Positions 37,101-44,621 of a stretch of DNA of 64,000 nucleotides are shown piece by piece. Source of the stretch: JAEUIZ01 sp046155605 (lineage in GTDB: Bacteria > Planctomycetota > Phycisphaerae > Phycisphaerales > UBA1924); NCBI GenBank assembly GCA_046155605.1, contig JBJXFQ010000055.1:25657-89656 (forward strand), written 5' to 3'. The notes under the pieces were generated by a model, which worked only from the letters and a program-made list of their open reading frames with translations, was not told where the DNA came from and made no database searches. The first letter of the stretch is position 1; every line of letters starts with the position of its first letter. The position numbers and the translations under genes were made by a program.

Positions 37101-38829
37101 GGGGGACCAGGCACTGACGATCGTCCGCGAGCAGGCGAAGGTGCTGGCGGCAGGGAGCCAGCAGACGGACCTCGGGCCGCTGATTCAAGCGCTGCAGGGC
37201 GGCCCGATGTTCGCGCAGGGCGCGGAGATTATTGCCGCGGTGCGTGACGCCGAGGCCAAGGGCGATCTGGATTCGGCGGCTGGGCTCTCGCGCTTGGCAG
37301 ATCGTTTCCCGAACGCGATCGAGTTGCAGATGGTCGTGGCGCAGCGGATGCTGCTCTTTGATCCGGATCGTGCGGGGACGCTGGCGATCCGGGCGATGAA
37401 CGCGGCACCGGCCAACCCCGCGCCGGCGCGCCTCGCGGCGCAGATCTCGCTGGGCCTCGGACGCTGGAGCGAGATGCTGCAGGCGGCGACGGCGTGGCGC
37501 GACCGCGACGCGACGCGGAGCCTCGACCCGGACCTGGCCGTGGCGGAGGCGCACCTCAACCTCCGTCAGCCCGACCGCGGACTCGAGACGCTGCGCCCGC
37601 GGCTGGCGAAAGTGACCAAGCCGCTCGACGATGACTCGCTGCGCGTGCTGAATCTGATGGCAAGGCTGCTGGTGGCGGGGAATCGCGAGAAGGACGCGCG
37701 CGAACTGCTGACGCCGCACCTGGCGGATTCGTCACCGATGCGGACGACGGTGTGGCTCTCGATCGCGGTGCGCGACCTCCCGACGTTCGACGCGAGCACG
37801 GCGTGGATCGGACAGGTTCGTGCGGCGATGCCGGCGGACGCGGTGGACGAGCAGATCGCGCTTTCGACGGGCTACACGGTGCTGGCCACGCGCTACAAGG
37901 AGCAGCAGTCGCAGATGCTGGCCGAAGCCAAGAGCATCCTGACGAGGCTGGCGGGTTTGCCGCAGACGGGCACGGCGGGGGCGCACGAGGCGCTGGGCGT
38001 GCTGCTCCACCGGCAGAACGAACTGGCCGGTGCCGAGGCGGCGTATCGCAAGACGATCGAACTCGACCCGCGGCGCGCGACGGCACTGAACAACCTGGCG
38101 GATATCCTCGACAACAAGGGGGAACTGGACGCGGCGGCGGAGTTGGCGACGCGAGCGGTCGCGGCGACCGAACAGAATAACGCGGTGTATCTTGAGACCC
38201 TGGCGGCGATCCAGGCCAAGCGTGCGGCGCGACAGGCCAAGGCCGGTGACGCCAAGGGTGCCAAGTCGCTCGCGACGGAGGCGGCGGAGGGGTATCGACG
38301 GGTCACGATCGCGAGGCCGACGGACGTGCAGTTGCTTGGCGCGATGGCGAACGCGAGCGAGTTGGCGGGCGAGTTTGGATGGGCGATCGAGGCGTATGAG
38401 CGGCTTCTCAAGGCACCGACGCTGCCCGGGGCATATGTCCCGCCCGTGAAAAACAACCTGGCCATGGCGCTGCTGAGGCAGAATCGGAGCGCCGATGACC
38501 GGGCGCGGGCCGTGGAACTGGCGTCGGCGGCGGCGAACGAGGGCCAGGAGCCCGAGTTCTTCGACACACTCGGCTGGGCGAATCTGGCCGCGGCGAGGTC
38601 GGATCAGGCAGCCCAGGCGTTTCGGCAGGCGAAGCAGCGGTCCGAAGTGAAGAAGCGACCGCTGCCGTCGGCGCTCATCGGGCTGGCAACAGCGCTGGCC
38701 GAGGCGGGACCGACATCGCGTGACGAGGCGACGGCGCTGCTCAACTCGATCGACGCAACTACGCTCGACGACGAGTTGAAGGCGAAGATGGCGGCAGCAC
38801 GCGAGACGATCGCGAAGCCGGCGCGATAA
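34138..38829 (+). CDS. Giant membrane-anchored TPR protein of the exosortase operon
   Basis: A 1563-residue protein beginning at ATG 34138, coupled to the previous stop (ATGA); an upstream in-frame extension is the sugar transferase read out of frame. A membrane helix (LLLVGAVAVLLIGSVFALFVV, about residues 10-30) is followed by tetratricopeptide-like helix pairs over almost the whole length. Clear units include AEAAYRKTIELDPRRATALNNLADI near the C-terminal third and AEAMFARLVDRADDSEAI. TPR proteins of this size accompany exosortase loci (PrsT-like) and are thought to scaffold the envelope export machinery. It is probably periplasmic or envelope-attached. Confidence 0.85.
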   Translation: MSLKPKTVRRLLLVGAVAVLLIGSVFALFVVRHWQAGRLTERHRQQGLAAVQRQDWVTGLSECGSYLNRTRGKQRDPEVLLAYADARLNIQEPTGKHTIEAIPFLRQYLEAKPEDRETALRLLKLYMDAGYFPEARDASSRLRPIDLRDATKKDIEVLEIEAMALLGAKDASDRLKQVLARLADLDPLNVPAGLVRIDMMNQAGSTTEARTYADKLLADHPGAPPALLLAGLARRARPTVEGLLEAGRLLGEAAGLDATGKRVRPPAYSDVQFARRLVAAMDAVGAGDFALEVLRDGAERWKEIDFRRLYVRRLWQDGRIGDVAEATTDVSVDDPKADAELLGLRGMALMSTGQREAGLKIAGELAKRRGDFRAASWAVVLPLADPQTGVKASDAAETLKKAAKENPFEPLIPMLRGEALASMGLKDEARASWATVTQVPSAAGWVVPRMRIAESLLADDRAAEAADMATEALFMAPNRLAVNVLWLQAQAARMIKSPDGGFPPAEILKRLDVVEPEIDPSNPDPNFKRMRHSLVPVRVLLLSRTGKPDEAKSLAMAALEAADPLDEDTIRRLAAVSRSERLGLEDIALKKAEEVYGKTATIEYTRACQLADAGRPEEGLVQIRNAVAAKPGDSSMRLAEARYLERIGHRDAGSAWRALGEAFPDDLFVQRTVLESVAATEDRAFIDRTAARYQKAQGQEQPTEDATIRLAKSRALIRKGTTKADRDRAVAMLAALVGEQPNMVEPKLTLASALSMSDAGKDIRPDYPRAITQLTDALNLEPRSPVISLELARVYQLTGNLGAAREALVRVASDKTLDIGSRQVASGMLLSQGDPMPVAVPTLAEIVEQVGDRAPAGLLVMLGEAYHQLRQDDKAEAMFARLVDRADDSEAIYRTASFFQKRKDEARTKASLARLDAAKLAPGEKDVVLGRLADDRGDVNEAVARFTAATEQAAGDPVPWRQLATFQLKRGEAAKALEAAEKGLAKAPGDQALTIVREQAKVLAAGSQQTDLGPLIQALQGGPMFAQGAEIIAAVRDAEAKGDLDSAAGLSRLADRFPNAIELQMVVAQRMLLFDPDRAGTLAIRAMNAAPANPAPARLAAQISLGLGRWSEMLQAATAWRDRDATRSLDPDLAVAEAHLNLRQPDRGLETLRPRLAKVTKPLDDDSLRVLNLMARLLVAGNREKDARELLTPHLADSSPMRTTVWLSIAVRDLPTFDASTAWIGQVRAAMPADAVDEQIALSTGYTVLATRYKEQQSQMLAEAKSILTRLAGLPQTGTAGAHEALGVLLHRQNELAGAEAAYRKTIELDPRRATALNNLADILDNKGELDAAAELATRAVAATEQNNAVYLETLAAIQAKRAARQAKAGDAKGAKSLATEAAEGYRRVTIARPTDVQLLGAMANASELAGEFGWAIEAYERLLKAPTLPGAYVPPVKNNLAMALLRQNRSADDRARAVELASAAANEGQEPEFFDTLGWANLAAARSDQAAQAFRQAKQRSEVKKRPLPSALIGLATALAEAGPTSRDEATALLNSIDATTLDDELKAKMAAARETIAKPAR

Positions 38830-39040
38830 CTCGGCAGCCGCACGACTGGAAAGATATCGCGGCAGACTGGTTTGCTCGAAGCGCATCCTTCCGGATTGAC
38901 ACAGGCGAGAGCGCGTGACCGGGGATTCTCGGCGGGTCGCACTTCTCGGCCTCGCGCTCGTGTTCTCGGCACTGCCGACCTCGTCTGATATCGCCAAAAA
39001 CAAGGGCAAATCACGGGTTTCGCGTGCATTCCCGCGAGCC

Positions 39041-39051
39041 TGCTGTATCTT
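39041..39051 (+). promoter_or_regulatory. Weak extended -10-like element in the 328-base gap before the first VPLPA-type gene
   Basis: The gap 38830-39157 contains no gene I can support; a longer in-frame extension of the next gene through it has no ribosome site and atypical composition. TGCTGTATCTT at 39041-39051 resembles an extended -10 element, about 107 bases before the ATG, but no good -35 is present at the right distance. A TTGACA at 38897-38902 has no matching -10. The leader between is G-rich. Confidence 0.25.
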
Positions 39052-39157
39052 CCTTTCACTGGGCTCCCTCGTGGGCGCTCGGGAGGGGTGGGTGGACCGG
39101 GACTTGCCGGGAACCCGCACGGATCGCACGGGTCACAGGCAGGGAAAGGGCCAAGAC

Positions 39158-39823
39158 ATGAAGAAGATCGCTCTGGGAGTCGCGATGGTTCTGGCGGCGG
39201 GCACGGCGGCGAACGCGGTTCCTGTTCTCCAGATGGATATCAACAGTTTCACCGCGCAGGCACGCAACGGCGCTGGCGCGAACGTGGCCTTCGGCGGCAC
39301 GACGCACACGGGCTCGGTCGCCTTCTCGATGGCCGGCTCGACGATGCTCAATAGCATTGCGATCCAGTCCGTGCAGAACGGGCCGTTCGTCAATGCCGGC
39401 TTCAGCGGAAGCCTCTTCAACTTCACGGGTGTCGTGAACCTCGTCAACGGCGCGGTGACAGGCGGCAACCTGGTCGTCTCGGTCAACTCCGGGACCGATA
39501 ACTACAGCGCCAGCATCAGCAACGGTTCAGGGTTCGTTTCGACCTATGTCGGTGGCGGTTTCAAGATTGAGGCGTTGACGTTTGGCGGGCTGTTCTCGGA
39601 CGCGAACTTCGGCAATGTGAACGTGTCTCCGTGGTTTGCCGCCCAGACGCCGAACGGCTTGCTTGGCTCGTTCCTGCAGTTCAACTTTGCGCCTGATGCG
39701 ACGGGCAAGGCGACGGCGGACATGGACCTGTTCGTGGACGTGGTTCCGCTGCCGCCGGCGGCCTGGGCCGGGTTGACACTGATGGGTGGAATCCTCGGGT
39801 TCCGCCGGCTCCGCAAGGCCTGA
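39158..39823 (+). CDS. Secreted protein with VPLPA-type C-terminal exosortase signal
   Basis: A 221-residue exported protein. ATG 39158 follows GAAAGGG and opens a signal peptide (KKIALGVAMVLAAGTAANA). The mature part is a Gly/Asn/Ser-rich, mostly beta domain beginning VPVLQMDINSFTAQA. The C-terminus has the three-part sorting signal used by exosortases: VPLPPAAW, a hydrophobic helix (AGLTLMGGILGF) and a basic end RRLRKA. This matches the VPLPA-CTERM variant of PEP-CTERM tails. Being just downstream of the exosortase genes, it is a likely substrate. The next gene is a paralogue. Confidence 0.85.
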   Translation: MKKIALGVAMVLAAGTAANAVPVLQMDINSFTAQARNGAGANVAFGGTTHTGSVAFSMAGSTMLNSIAIQSVQNGPFVNAGFSGSLFNFTGVVNLVNGAVTGGNLVVSVNSGTDNYSASISNGSGFVSTYVGGGFKIEALTFGGLFSDANFGNVNVSPWFAAQTPNGLLGSFLQFNFAPDATGKATADMDLFVDVVPLPPAAWAGLTLMGGILGFRRLRKA

Positions 39824-39860
39824 TGGGACAAGACTCTGAAGCATGAGTAAGGATTTTGAG

Positions 39861-39897
39861 CGGGGCCTGACTAAGATCGGGCCCCGTTCGCATTTTT
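39861..39897 (+). terminator. Intrinsic terminator after the first VPLPA-type gene
   Basis: CGGGGCC (39861-39867) pairs with GGCCCCG (39880-39886) around a 12-base loop and is followed by TTCGCATTTTT. It separates the two paralogous secreted-protein genes, so each is probably its own transcription unit. Confidence 0.75.
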
Positions 39898-39946
39898 GGG
39901 ATTGTGTAAAAGGGCAAGAAAAATGTGTTCCTAATCCACCTGGACC

Positions 39947-39974
39947 TTGACTGTTTGTCGCTTTCTGCTACAAC
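39947..39974 (+). promoter_or_regulatory. Predicted sigma-70 promoter of the second VPLPA-type gene
   Basis: TTGACT (39947-39952) and TACAAC (39969-39974) are separated by 16 bases. This fits a housekeeping promoter about 108 bases upstream of ATG 40082 and just after the preceding terminator, in a locally AT-rich stretch that stands out from the surrounding high-GC DNA. Confidence 0.5.
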
Positions 39975-40081
39975 TACACCCACAGCGCAGATGCCGCAGA
40001 CGTGAGCGGACTGCGCCGAGGATGGACACATCGGCCGGAGAGCGCGGAACGAGGCCGCGGGCCGAAGGGAAAGAAGAGGAA

Positions 40082-40765
40082 ATGACGATGATTACGCGTA
40101 TTGGATTTGGCATCGCTACCGTTCTGGTGGCCGGCACAGCCGCATCGGCGATCCCGGTTCTCCAGATGGACTTGAACTCGTTCGCGGCGCAGGCCACGAG
40201 CAACACCGGCAACCCGGCTGTGAACAGCCCCTTCGGTGGCACGTCGCACACTGGCGCGGTGCGGTTCTCGAAGGGCTCGAACGGCATTCTGGCAGGTATC
40301 TTCGTCCAGAACGTCGTCAACGGCCCGTTCACCTCTGCCAACTTCACGGGCAACCTCACCGCCTTCAGCGGTCAGGTCAACCTGTCGAACGGCCAGGTCA
40401 CCGGCGGCAGCGTGACGATCACCATCAACACGGGTGACACCTACACCTGCAACATCAAGCCCAACAGCGGCGCGGTCAGCACGTTCGTCGGCGGCGGCTT
40501 CAAGATCGAAGCCATCACCCAGAACGGCTTCTTCAGCGACAACCAGTACGGCAACGTCAACGTTGCCCCGTGGTTCAACAACCAGGGCGCGACCGGCCTC
40601 GGTGGCTCGTTCCTCCAGTTCAACTTCAACCCCAATGCCGCGGGCCTCGCGACCTCGGACATGGACCTCTTCGTCGATGCGAACCCGATCCCGCTGCCGG
40701 CAGCGGCGTGGATGGGCATGGCGACCCTCGGCGGCATCGTGGCCGTCCGTCGCTTCCGCCGCTAA
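40082..40765 (+). CDS. Secreted protein with IPLPA-type C-terminal exosortase signal, paralogue of the preceding gene
   Basis: A 227-residue exported protein with a good ribosome site (GAGGAA directly before ATG 40082; ATG 40088 is an alternative). The signal peptide ends near TAASA, and the mature start IPVLQMDLNSFAAQA closely parallels the upstream gene, as do GGTSHTGAVRFS, VNGPFTSANFTGNL, VGGGFKIEA and GGSFLQFNF. The C-terminus has the sorting triad IPLPAAAW, a hydrophobic segment and RRFRR. One internal Cys is present (DTYTCNIKP), absent in the paralogue. A strong terminator follows. It is probably an abundant matrix or surface protein. Confidence 0.86.
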   Translation: MTMITRIGFGIATVLVAGTAASAIPVLQMDLNSFAAQATSNTGNPAVNSPFGGTSHTGAVRFSKGSNGILAGIFVQNVVNGPFTSANFTGNLTAFSGQVNLSNGQVTGGSVTITINTGDTYTCNIKPNSGAVSTFVGGGFKIEAITQNGFFSDNQYGNVNVAPWFNNQGATGLGGSFLQFNFNPNAAGLATSDMDLFVDANPIPLPAAAWMGMATLGGIVAVRRFRR

Positions 40766-40790
40766 TAGGCGAGAGTCAGTGCTAATCACC

Positions 40791-40824
40791 AACGGGAGCC
40801 TTTGCGGGCTCCCGTTGTCTTTTT
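40791..40824 (+). terminator. Intrinsic terminator after the second VPLPA-type gene
   Basis: AACGGGAGCC (40791-40800) and GGCTCCCGTT (40807-40816) form a perfect 10-bp stem around a 6-base loop, followed by GTCTTTTT. The remaining 164 bases before the convergent eno stop at 40989 show no gene. Confidence 0.85.
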
Positions 40825-40988
40825 CAAACGATGTGATCCACGAGCGATCTCTTTCGATACAACGATTGGGGTGTCGCGACGCCGGGGATGGAGTTTCGCT
40901 GTGCTTGTTCGCGCAGGCGAGAATCATGACTGCGGAGGTAGAGGGAGAAGGGAAGCCCGCCGGGCTCGGCAAGCTTCCTGTGCCGGCA

Positions 40989-42299
40989 TCAGCCGCGCCA
41001 CCAGGTGCTCCCGCCGAAGACCGCGGCATCGCCCAGTTCCTCGGCGATGCGGATGAGTTGGTTGTACTTTGCGTTGCGGTCGCTGCGACAGGGGGCGCCG
41101 GTCTTGATCTGCCCGCAGTTCGTTGCCACGGCGAGGTCCGCGATCGTCGCGTCCTCGGTCTCGCCCGAGCGGTGGCTCATCACCGCGGCGTAGCGGCTGC
41201 GCATAGCGAGGCCGACGGCGTCGAGCGTCTCGCTGAGCGTCCCCACCTGGTTCACCTTGACGAGGATCGCGTTGGCGCAGCCCTGCGCCAGGCCCCTTTC
41301 GAGGAACTTGCGGTTGGTGACGAAGAGGTCGTCGCCCACGAGTTGCACGCGGTCGCCCAGGCGATCGGTCAGGAGTTTCCATCCGGCCCAGTCACCCTCT
41401 GCCAGCCCGTCCTCGATCGAGCGGATCGGGTACTTCTTGCACCAGTCGGCCCAGAGTTGGACCATGTGCTCGCTGGAGACGACCTCACCGGTGGACTTGA
41501 AGAACTTGTAGCCGCGTTTCTTGGACTTCTTGTCTGCGGTGGCCTCGTTCCAGAGCTCGCTTGTGGCCGGGTCGAGCGCGACGAAGATCTGCCGGCCCCA
41601 GTCATAGCCGGACTTGTCCACGGCCTGCTCGATGAGTTTCAGGGCGTCCTCGTTGGAGTCGAGGTCGGGAGCGAAGCCGCCCTCGTCGCCGACGGCGGTG
41701 GAGAGGCCCTTGTCGTGGAGAACCTTGCGGAGGGCGTGGTAGATCTCGACCCCGGCGCGCATCGCGTCGTCGAAGCGCTCGAAGCCCCAGGGCTGGATCA
41801 TGAACTCCTGGAAGTCGACGGTGTTGTCGGCATGCTTGCCCCCATTGAGAATGTTGAACATCGGCACCGGCAGCACGCGGGCCGCGGACCCGCCGACGTA
41901 GCGATAGAGCGGGAGGCGGCACTCGGCGGCGGCGGCCTTGGCGACGGCGAGCGAGACGGCGAGCACGGCATTGGCCCCGAGCTTGCCCTTGTTCTCGGTC
42001 CCATCGAGGTCGAGCATGATGCGATCGATCTTCTCCTGCTCGCGTGAGTCGATGCCGCGGAGCGCGGGGGCGATCGTCTTGGCGACGTTGGCGACGGCCT
42101 TGCGCACGCCCTTGCCGAGGTAGACGGCCTTGTCGCCGTCGCGGAGTTCGACGGCCTCGTGCTCGCCCGTGGAAGCGCCGGAGGGAACGGCGGCGCGACC
42201 GATGGTGCCGGATTCGAGGATGACGTCGGCCTCGACGGTGGGATTGCCGCGGGAATCGAGCACCTGGCGCGCCAGAACCTGATCGATCTGGAAAGACAT
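40989..42299 (-). CDS. eno: Enolase
   Basis: A 436-residue enolase interconverting 2-phosphoglycerate and phosphoenolpyruvate in glycolysis, cytoplasmic and Mg-dependent. Signature stretches are LARQVLDSRGNPTVE, the mobile loop PSGASTGEHEA, the Lys-containing ILVKVNQVGTLSETL and the C-terminal SHRSGETEDATIADLAVA. Length is normal for bacteria. ATG 42299 has AGGAG at ideal spacing. A C-terminal Trp-rich end (FGGSTWWRG) is slightly unusual. It is divergent from the PhoU-like gene. Confidence 0.97.
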   Translation of the reverse strand: MSFQIDQVLARQVLDSRGNPTVEADVILESGTIGRAAVPSGASTGEHEAVELRDGDKAVYLGKGVRKAVANVAKTIAPALRGIDSREQEKIDRIMLDLDGTENKGKLGANAVLAVSLAVAKAAAAECRLPLYRYVGGSAARVLPVPMFNILNGGKHADNTVDFQEFMIQPWGFERFDDAMRAGVEIYHALRKVLHDKGLSTAVGDEGGFAPDLDSNEDALKLIEQAVDKSGYDWGRQIFVALDPATSELWNEATADKKSKKRGYKFFKSTGEVVSSEHMVQLWADWCKKYPIRSIEDGLAEGDWAGWKLLTDRLGDRVQLVGDDLFVTNRKFLERGLAQGCANAILVKVNQVGTLSETLDAVGLAMRSRYAAVMSHRSGETEDATIADLAVATNCGQIKTGAPCRSDRNAKYNQLIRIAEELGDAAVFGGSTWWRG

Positions 42300-42412
42300 C
42301 GTGGCTCCTTGTGAGATGGGCGGGATGATACCCGGGGTGATCGCCTGTGACGTGGTCGCTGGCTCGCGCGAGGGCGAGGAACTATGCTTGTCGCGTCGTC
42401 GGTGCTCGATTC

Positions 42413-43117
42413 ATGCCAAACACGCCGCAAGGTTTCGCGAACAGGCTTCAGCAACTCCGCGCGGAGTTGGGGGAGCAGGCCCGACGCGTGGAGGCGATCT
42501 GCGAACGGGCGTTCGAGACGGTGTTCTCAAGGGCACCGGATCAATCGCACGCGATCGAGTTGGCCGATGACGAGATCGATCGGGTGGACGTGGCGGTCGA
42601 GCGAGCGGCGGTGGCGCTGCTCTCGGACGCGACGCACGAGGGCGCACGGCTGGAGCCGACGGAACTCCGCGGCGTGCTGACGGTCGTCAAGTGCAACAAC
42701 GAACTCGAGCGGATCGCGGACTGCGCGGTCGAGATCGCGGAGCAGGCGCGGGCGATCGCGACGGAATCGGCGGCGCTGCCGGACACATTCCGCGTGATGA
42801 CCAACAGCGTGCTGGGCATCTTGCGTGACATCGGGCGTTCGTTCGAGCGGGCCGATCCGGCGCTGGCCAAGGTGGTGCTCCAGAGCGAGGACTGCGTGCT
42901 GGCGTTCAAGGCGGCGATTTTGCGCGACGCGGAGCGGCGGATCGCGTCGGGCGAGATGCACGTCGAGTTCGCGCTGGTGCTGCACGAGATCGCCAACGAG
43001 TGCTGCAAGATCGCGGACCACTGCACGAACATCGCCGAGCAGATCATCTATCAGGCAACGGGGGCGATCGTTCGGCACACGGACGCGGGATGGGTCGAGG
43101 TGCAGCGGCGAGCGTGA
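42413..43117 (+). CDS. PhoU-domain protein
   Basis: A 234-residue, all-helical protein with two PhoU repeats of three helices each. The metal-binding motifs are visible as NNELERIADCAVEIAEQ in the first half and NECCKIADHCTNIAEQIIY in the second. PhoU proteins negatively regulate phosphate uptake and PhoR signalling. No pst transporter genes are in this window, so a link to phosphate is by family only. ATG 42413 is chosen as the first Met at the start of the helical domain; no strong Shine-Dalgarno is visible. It converges on the aminotransferase with a 6-base gap. Confidence 0.85.
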   Translation: MPNTPQGFANRLQQLRAELGEQARRVEAICERAFETVFSRAPDQSHAIELADDEIDRVDVAVERAAVALLSDATHEGARLEPTELRGVLTVVKCNNELERIADCAVEIAEQARAIATESAALPDTFRVMTNSVLGILRDIGRSFERADPALAKVVLQSEDCVLAFKAAILRDAERRIASGEMHVEFALVLHEIANECCKIADHCTNIAEQIIYQATGAIVRHTDAGWVEVQRRA

Positions 43118-43123
43118 GCGATG

Positions 43124-44347
43124 CTACGCGGTCGCGGCGCGGGTGATCGATGCGAGTTCGGTCAAGGCAGTGCCGACGTGATCGAGATCGGCAAGCGTGA
43201 TGAATGGGCCGATGCTGAGGCGGAGCGCGCCGCCTGCGGATGTGGTGCCGAGGGCGGCGTGAGCGCGCGGGGCGCAGTGGAGGCCGGCGCGGGCGAGGAT
43301 GCCGTGGCGTTCTTCGAGGAGTGCCGCGGCCTCGTGCGGCGAGAGGCCGTCAAAGACGAGTGAGAAGACGCCGACGCGGGCGTCGGGGTCGGTTGGCCCG
43401 AGGAGGCGGAGGCCTTGCGCGCCTTCGCGTGGGCCGAAGGCATCGAGCGCGGCGAGGCGATCGAGCATGGCGGCGCGGAGCAGGCGATCGTGCGCATGGA
43501 GGTCGCGTTCGCGTTCGAGAATCCAAGCGAGCGCGGCAGAGAGGCCGGCGATGCCGACGGCGTTCTGCGAGCCGGGTTCGTAGCGATCGGGCATGGTGTG
43601 GGGCTGGATGTCGAGTTCGGAGCGTGAGCCGGTGCCGCCGGTGCGTGTGGGGCGGATGAGATGCTCGATGCCGGGGCGGATGTAGAGGCCACCGGTTCCG
43701 AGCGGGCCGAGGAGGCCTTTGTGGCCTGGGAAAGCGAGGAGATCGACGGCGAGGTCGTCGGCGTACACGGGAATGTGGCCGAGGGACTGGGCGGCGTCGA
43801 GGAGGAAGAGGACGCCGCGTGTCCGACAGATTTCCCCCACTGCCGCGGCGGGCTGGATGGTGCCGGTGACGTTGCTGGCGTGGTTGAGCGCGACGAGGAC
43901 AGTTGTCGGGCGAATGGCGCGAGCGATGGCGGCGAGGTCGATGGTGCCGGTGCGCGGGTCGGCATCAACACACGTCCATTCGAGGCCGAGGTCGCGTTCG
44001 GCGTTGAGCGGGCGGAGCACGGAGTTGTGGTCGAGGGAGGTGGCGATGACGTGGATCGGCTTGCCGGGATGGGTGAGGCGGCGGTGCTCGATCGTGCCGC
44101 GGATGGCGAGATTCAGCGCGTCGGAGGTGTTGAGCGTGAAGACGATGTGATCAGGGTCGGCGGCGCGGAAGAGGCGGCAGAGGCGCTCGCGGCAGTCACG
44201 GATGATCTCGGCGCCGCGGCGGGCTTCGAGGTAGTTGCCGCGGCCGGCGGTGCCGCCGACCTGGGTCAGGTAGTGCGTCATCGCCTCGGGGACGCACGGC
44301 GGCTTGGGGAAACTGGTTGCGGCGTTGTCGAGGTAGAGGCGGGTCAC
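43124..44347 (-). CDS. Class V aminotransferase / cysteine desulfurase-like protein
   Basis: A 407-residue PLP-dependent fold type I enzyme. The N-terminus RLYLDNAATSFPKP is the family opening; VVIATSLDHNSVLRPL-like spacing follows, and the PLP lysine is in FPGHKGLLGPLGTGG. A reactive Cys candidate lies in ARAGLHCAPRAH, as in the subgroup of desulfurase-like enzymes distinct from IscS. GTG 44347 is the chosen start, since upstream sequence in frame is a poly-purine tract that would encode Phe/Ser repeats on this strand. Cysteine desulfuration for Fe-S or thio-cofactors is likely; the actual substrate is unproven. Confidence 0.85.
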   Translation of the reverse strand: MTRLYLDNAATSFPKPPCVPEAMTHYLTQVGGTAGRGNYLEARRGAEIIRDCRERLCRLFRAADPDHIVFTLNTSDALNLAIRGTIEHRRLTHPGKPIHVIATSLDHNSVLRPLNAERDLGLEWTCVDADPRTGTIDLAAIARAIRPTTVLVALNHASNVTGTIQPAAAVGEICRTRGVLFLLDAAQSLGHIPVYADDLAVDLLAFPGHKGLLGPLGTGGLYIRPGIEHLIRPTRTGGTGSRSELDIQPHTMPDRYEPGSQNAVGIAGLSAALAWILERERDLHAHDRLLRAAMLDRLAALDAFGPREGAQGLRLLGPTDPDARVGVFSLVFDGLSPHEAAALLEERHGILARAGLHCAPRAHAALGTTSAGGALRLSIGPFITLADLDHVGTALTELASITRAATA

Positions 44348-44465
44348 GGGGGAGGATAGGGAAGAAGGGAAGAAGGGACGGGGGACGAAGTGGAAGAGAA
44401 GAGGAGAAGAAGAGGAAGAGAAGAGGAAGAGAAAGAAGAAGAAGAAGAAGAAGGGGAGAGGTCGG
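44348..44465. repeat. Long homopurine tract upstream of the aminotransferase
   Basis: About 115 bases are almost entirely A and G on the plus strand, built from GAAGAAGGGA, GGGACG and AAGAGG-like units, ending in AAGAAGAAGAAGAAG runs. Pyrimidines occur only at scattered positions. The motif GGGACGAAGTGGAAGAG at about 44381-44397 recurs elsewhere in the window (45676-45730 and 63189-63235). Confidence 0.8.
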
Positions 44466-44479
44466 GTAGAAGCAGTAGC

Positions 44480-44608
44480 CACCGGTCTGGAGACCGGTGC
44501 CACGAAAGCACCGACCGCGAGGCGCGGTCGGTGGCACGAAGCGACGCACGGGCATCGACGAAGCGTCGTAGCCCGTGGCACGAAGAGAAGAGACGCCCCG
44601 GAGGGGCG
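44480..44608. repeat. Array of four hairpins with shared GGCACGAA tails
   Basis: Four consecutive stem-loops lie between pheS and the aminotransferase: CACCGGTCT/AGACCGGTG (44480-44499), a perfect 11-bp stem CACCGACCGCG/CGCGGTCGGTG (44509-44533), CACGGGC/GCCCGTG with inner CGACG/CGTCG (44547-44577), and CGCCCC/GGGGCG (44594-44608). The first three are each followed by a (G)GCACGAA-like tail; GTGGCACGAAG is identical at 44531 and 44575. They are REP-like palindromic units. No transposase is nearby. Confidence 0.7.
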
Positions 44609-44621
44609 GGGTACCCAAGAC

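Noticed and set aside
35188..37719. Reverse-strand open frame of 843 codons inside the TPR gene
   Set aside because: High GC keeps antisense frames open; the protein is Arg/Gln/His-rich with no motif, while the forward frame has a membrane anchor and TPR helices.
44480..44608. CRISPR-like repeat array
   Set aside because: The repeated parts are self-palindromic hairpins with differing stems and irregular spacing; there are no uniform repeats with unique spacers and no cas genes.
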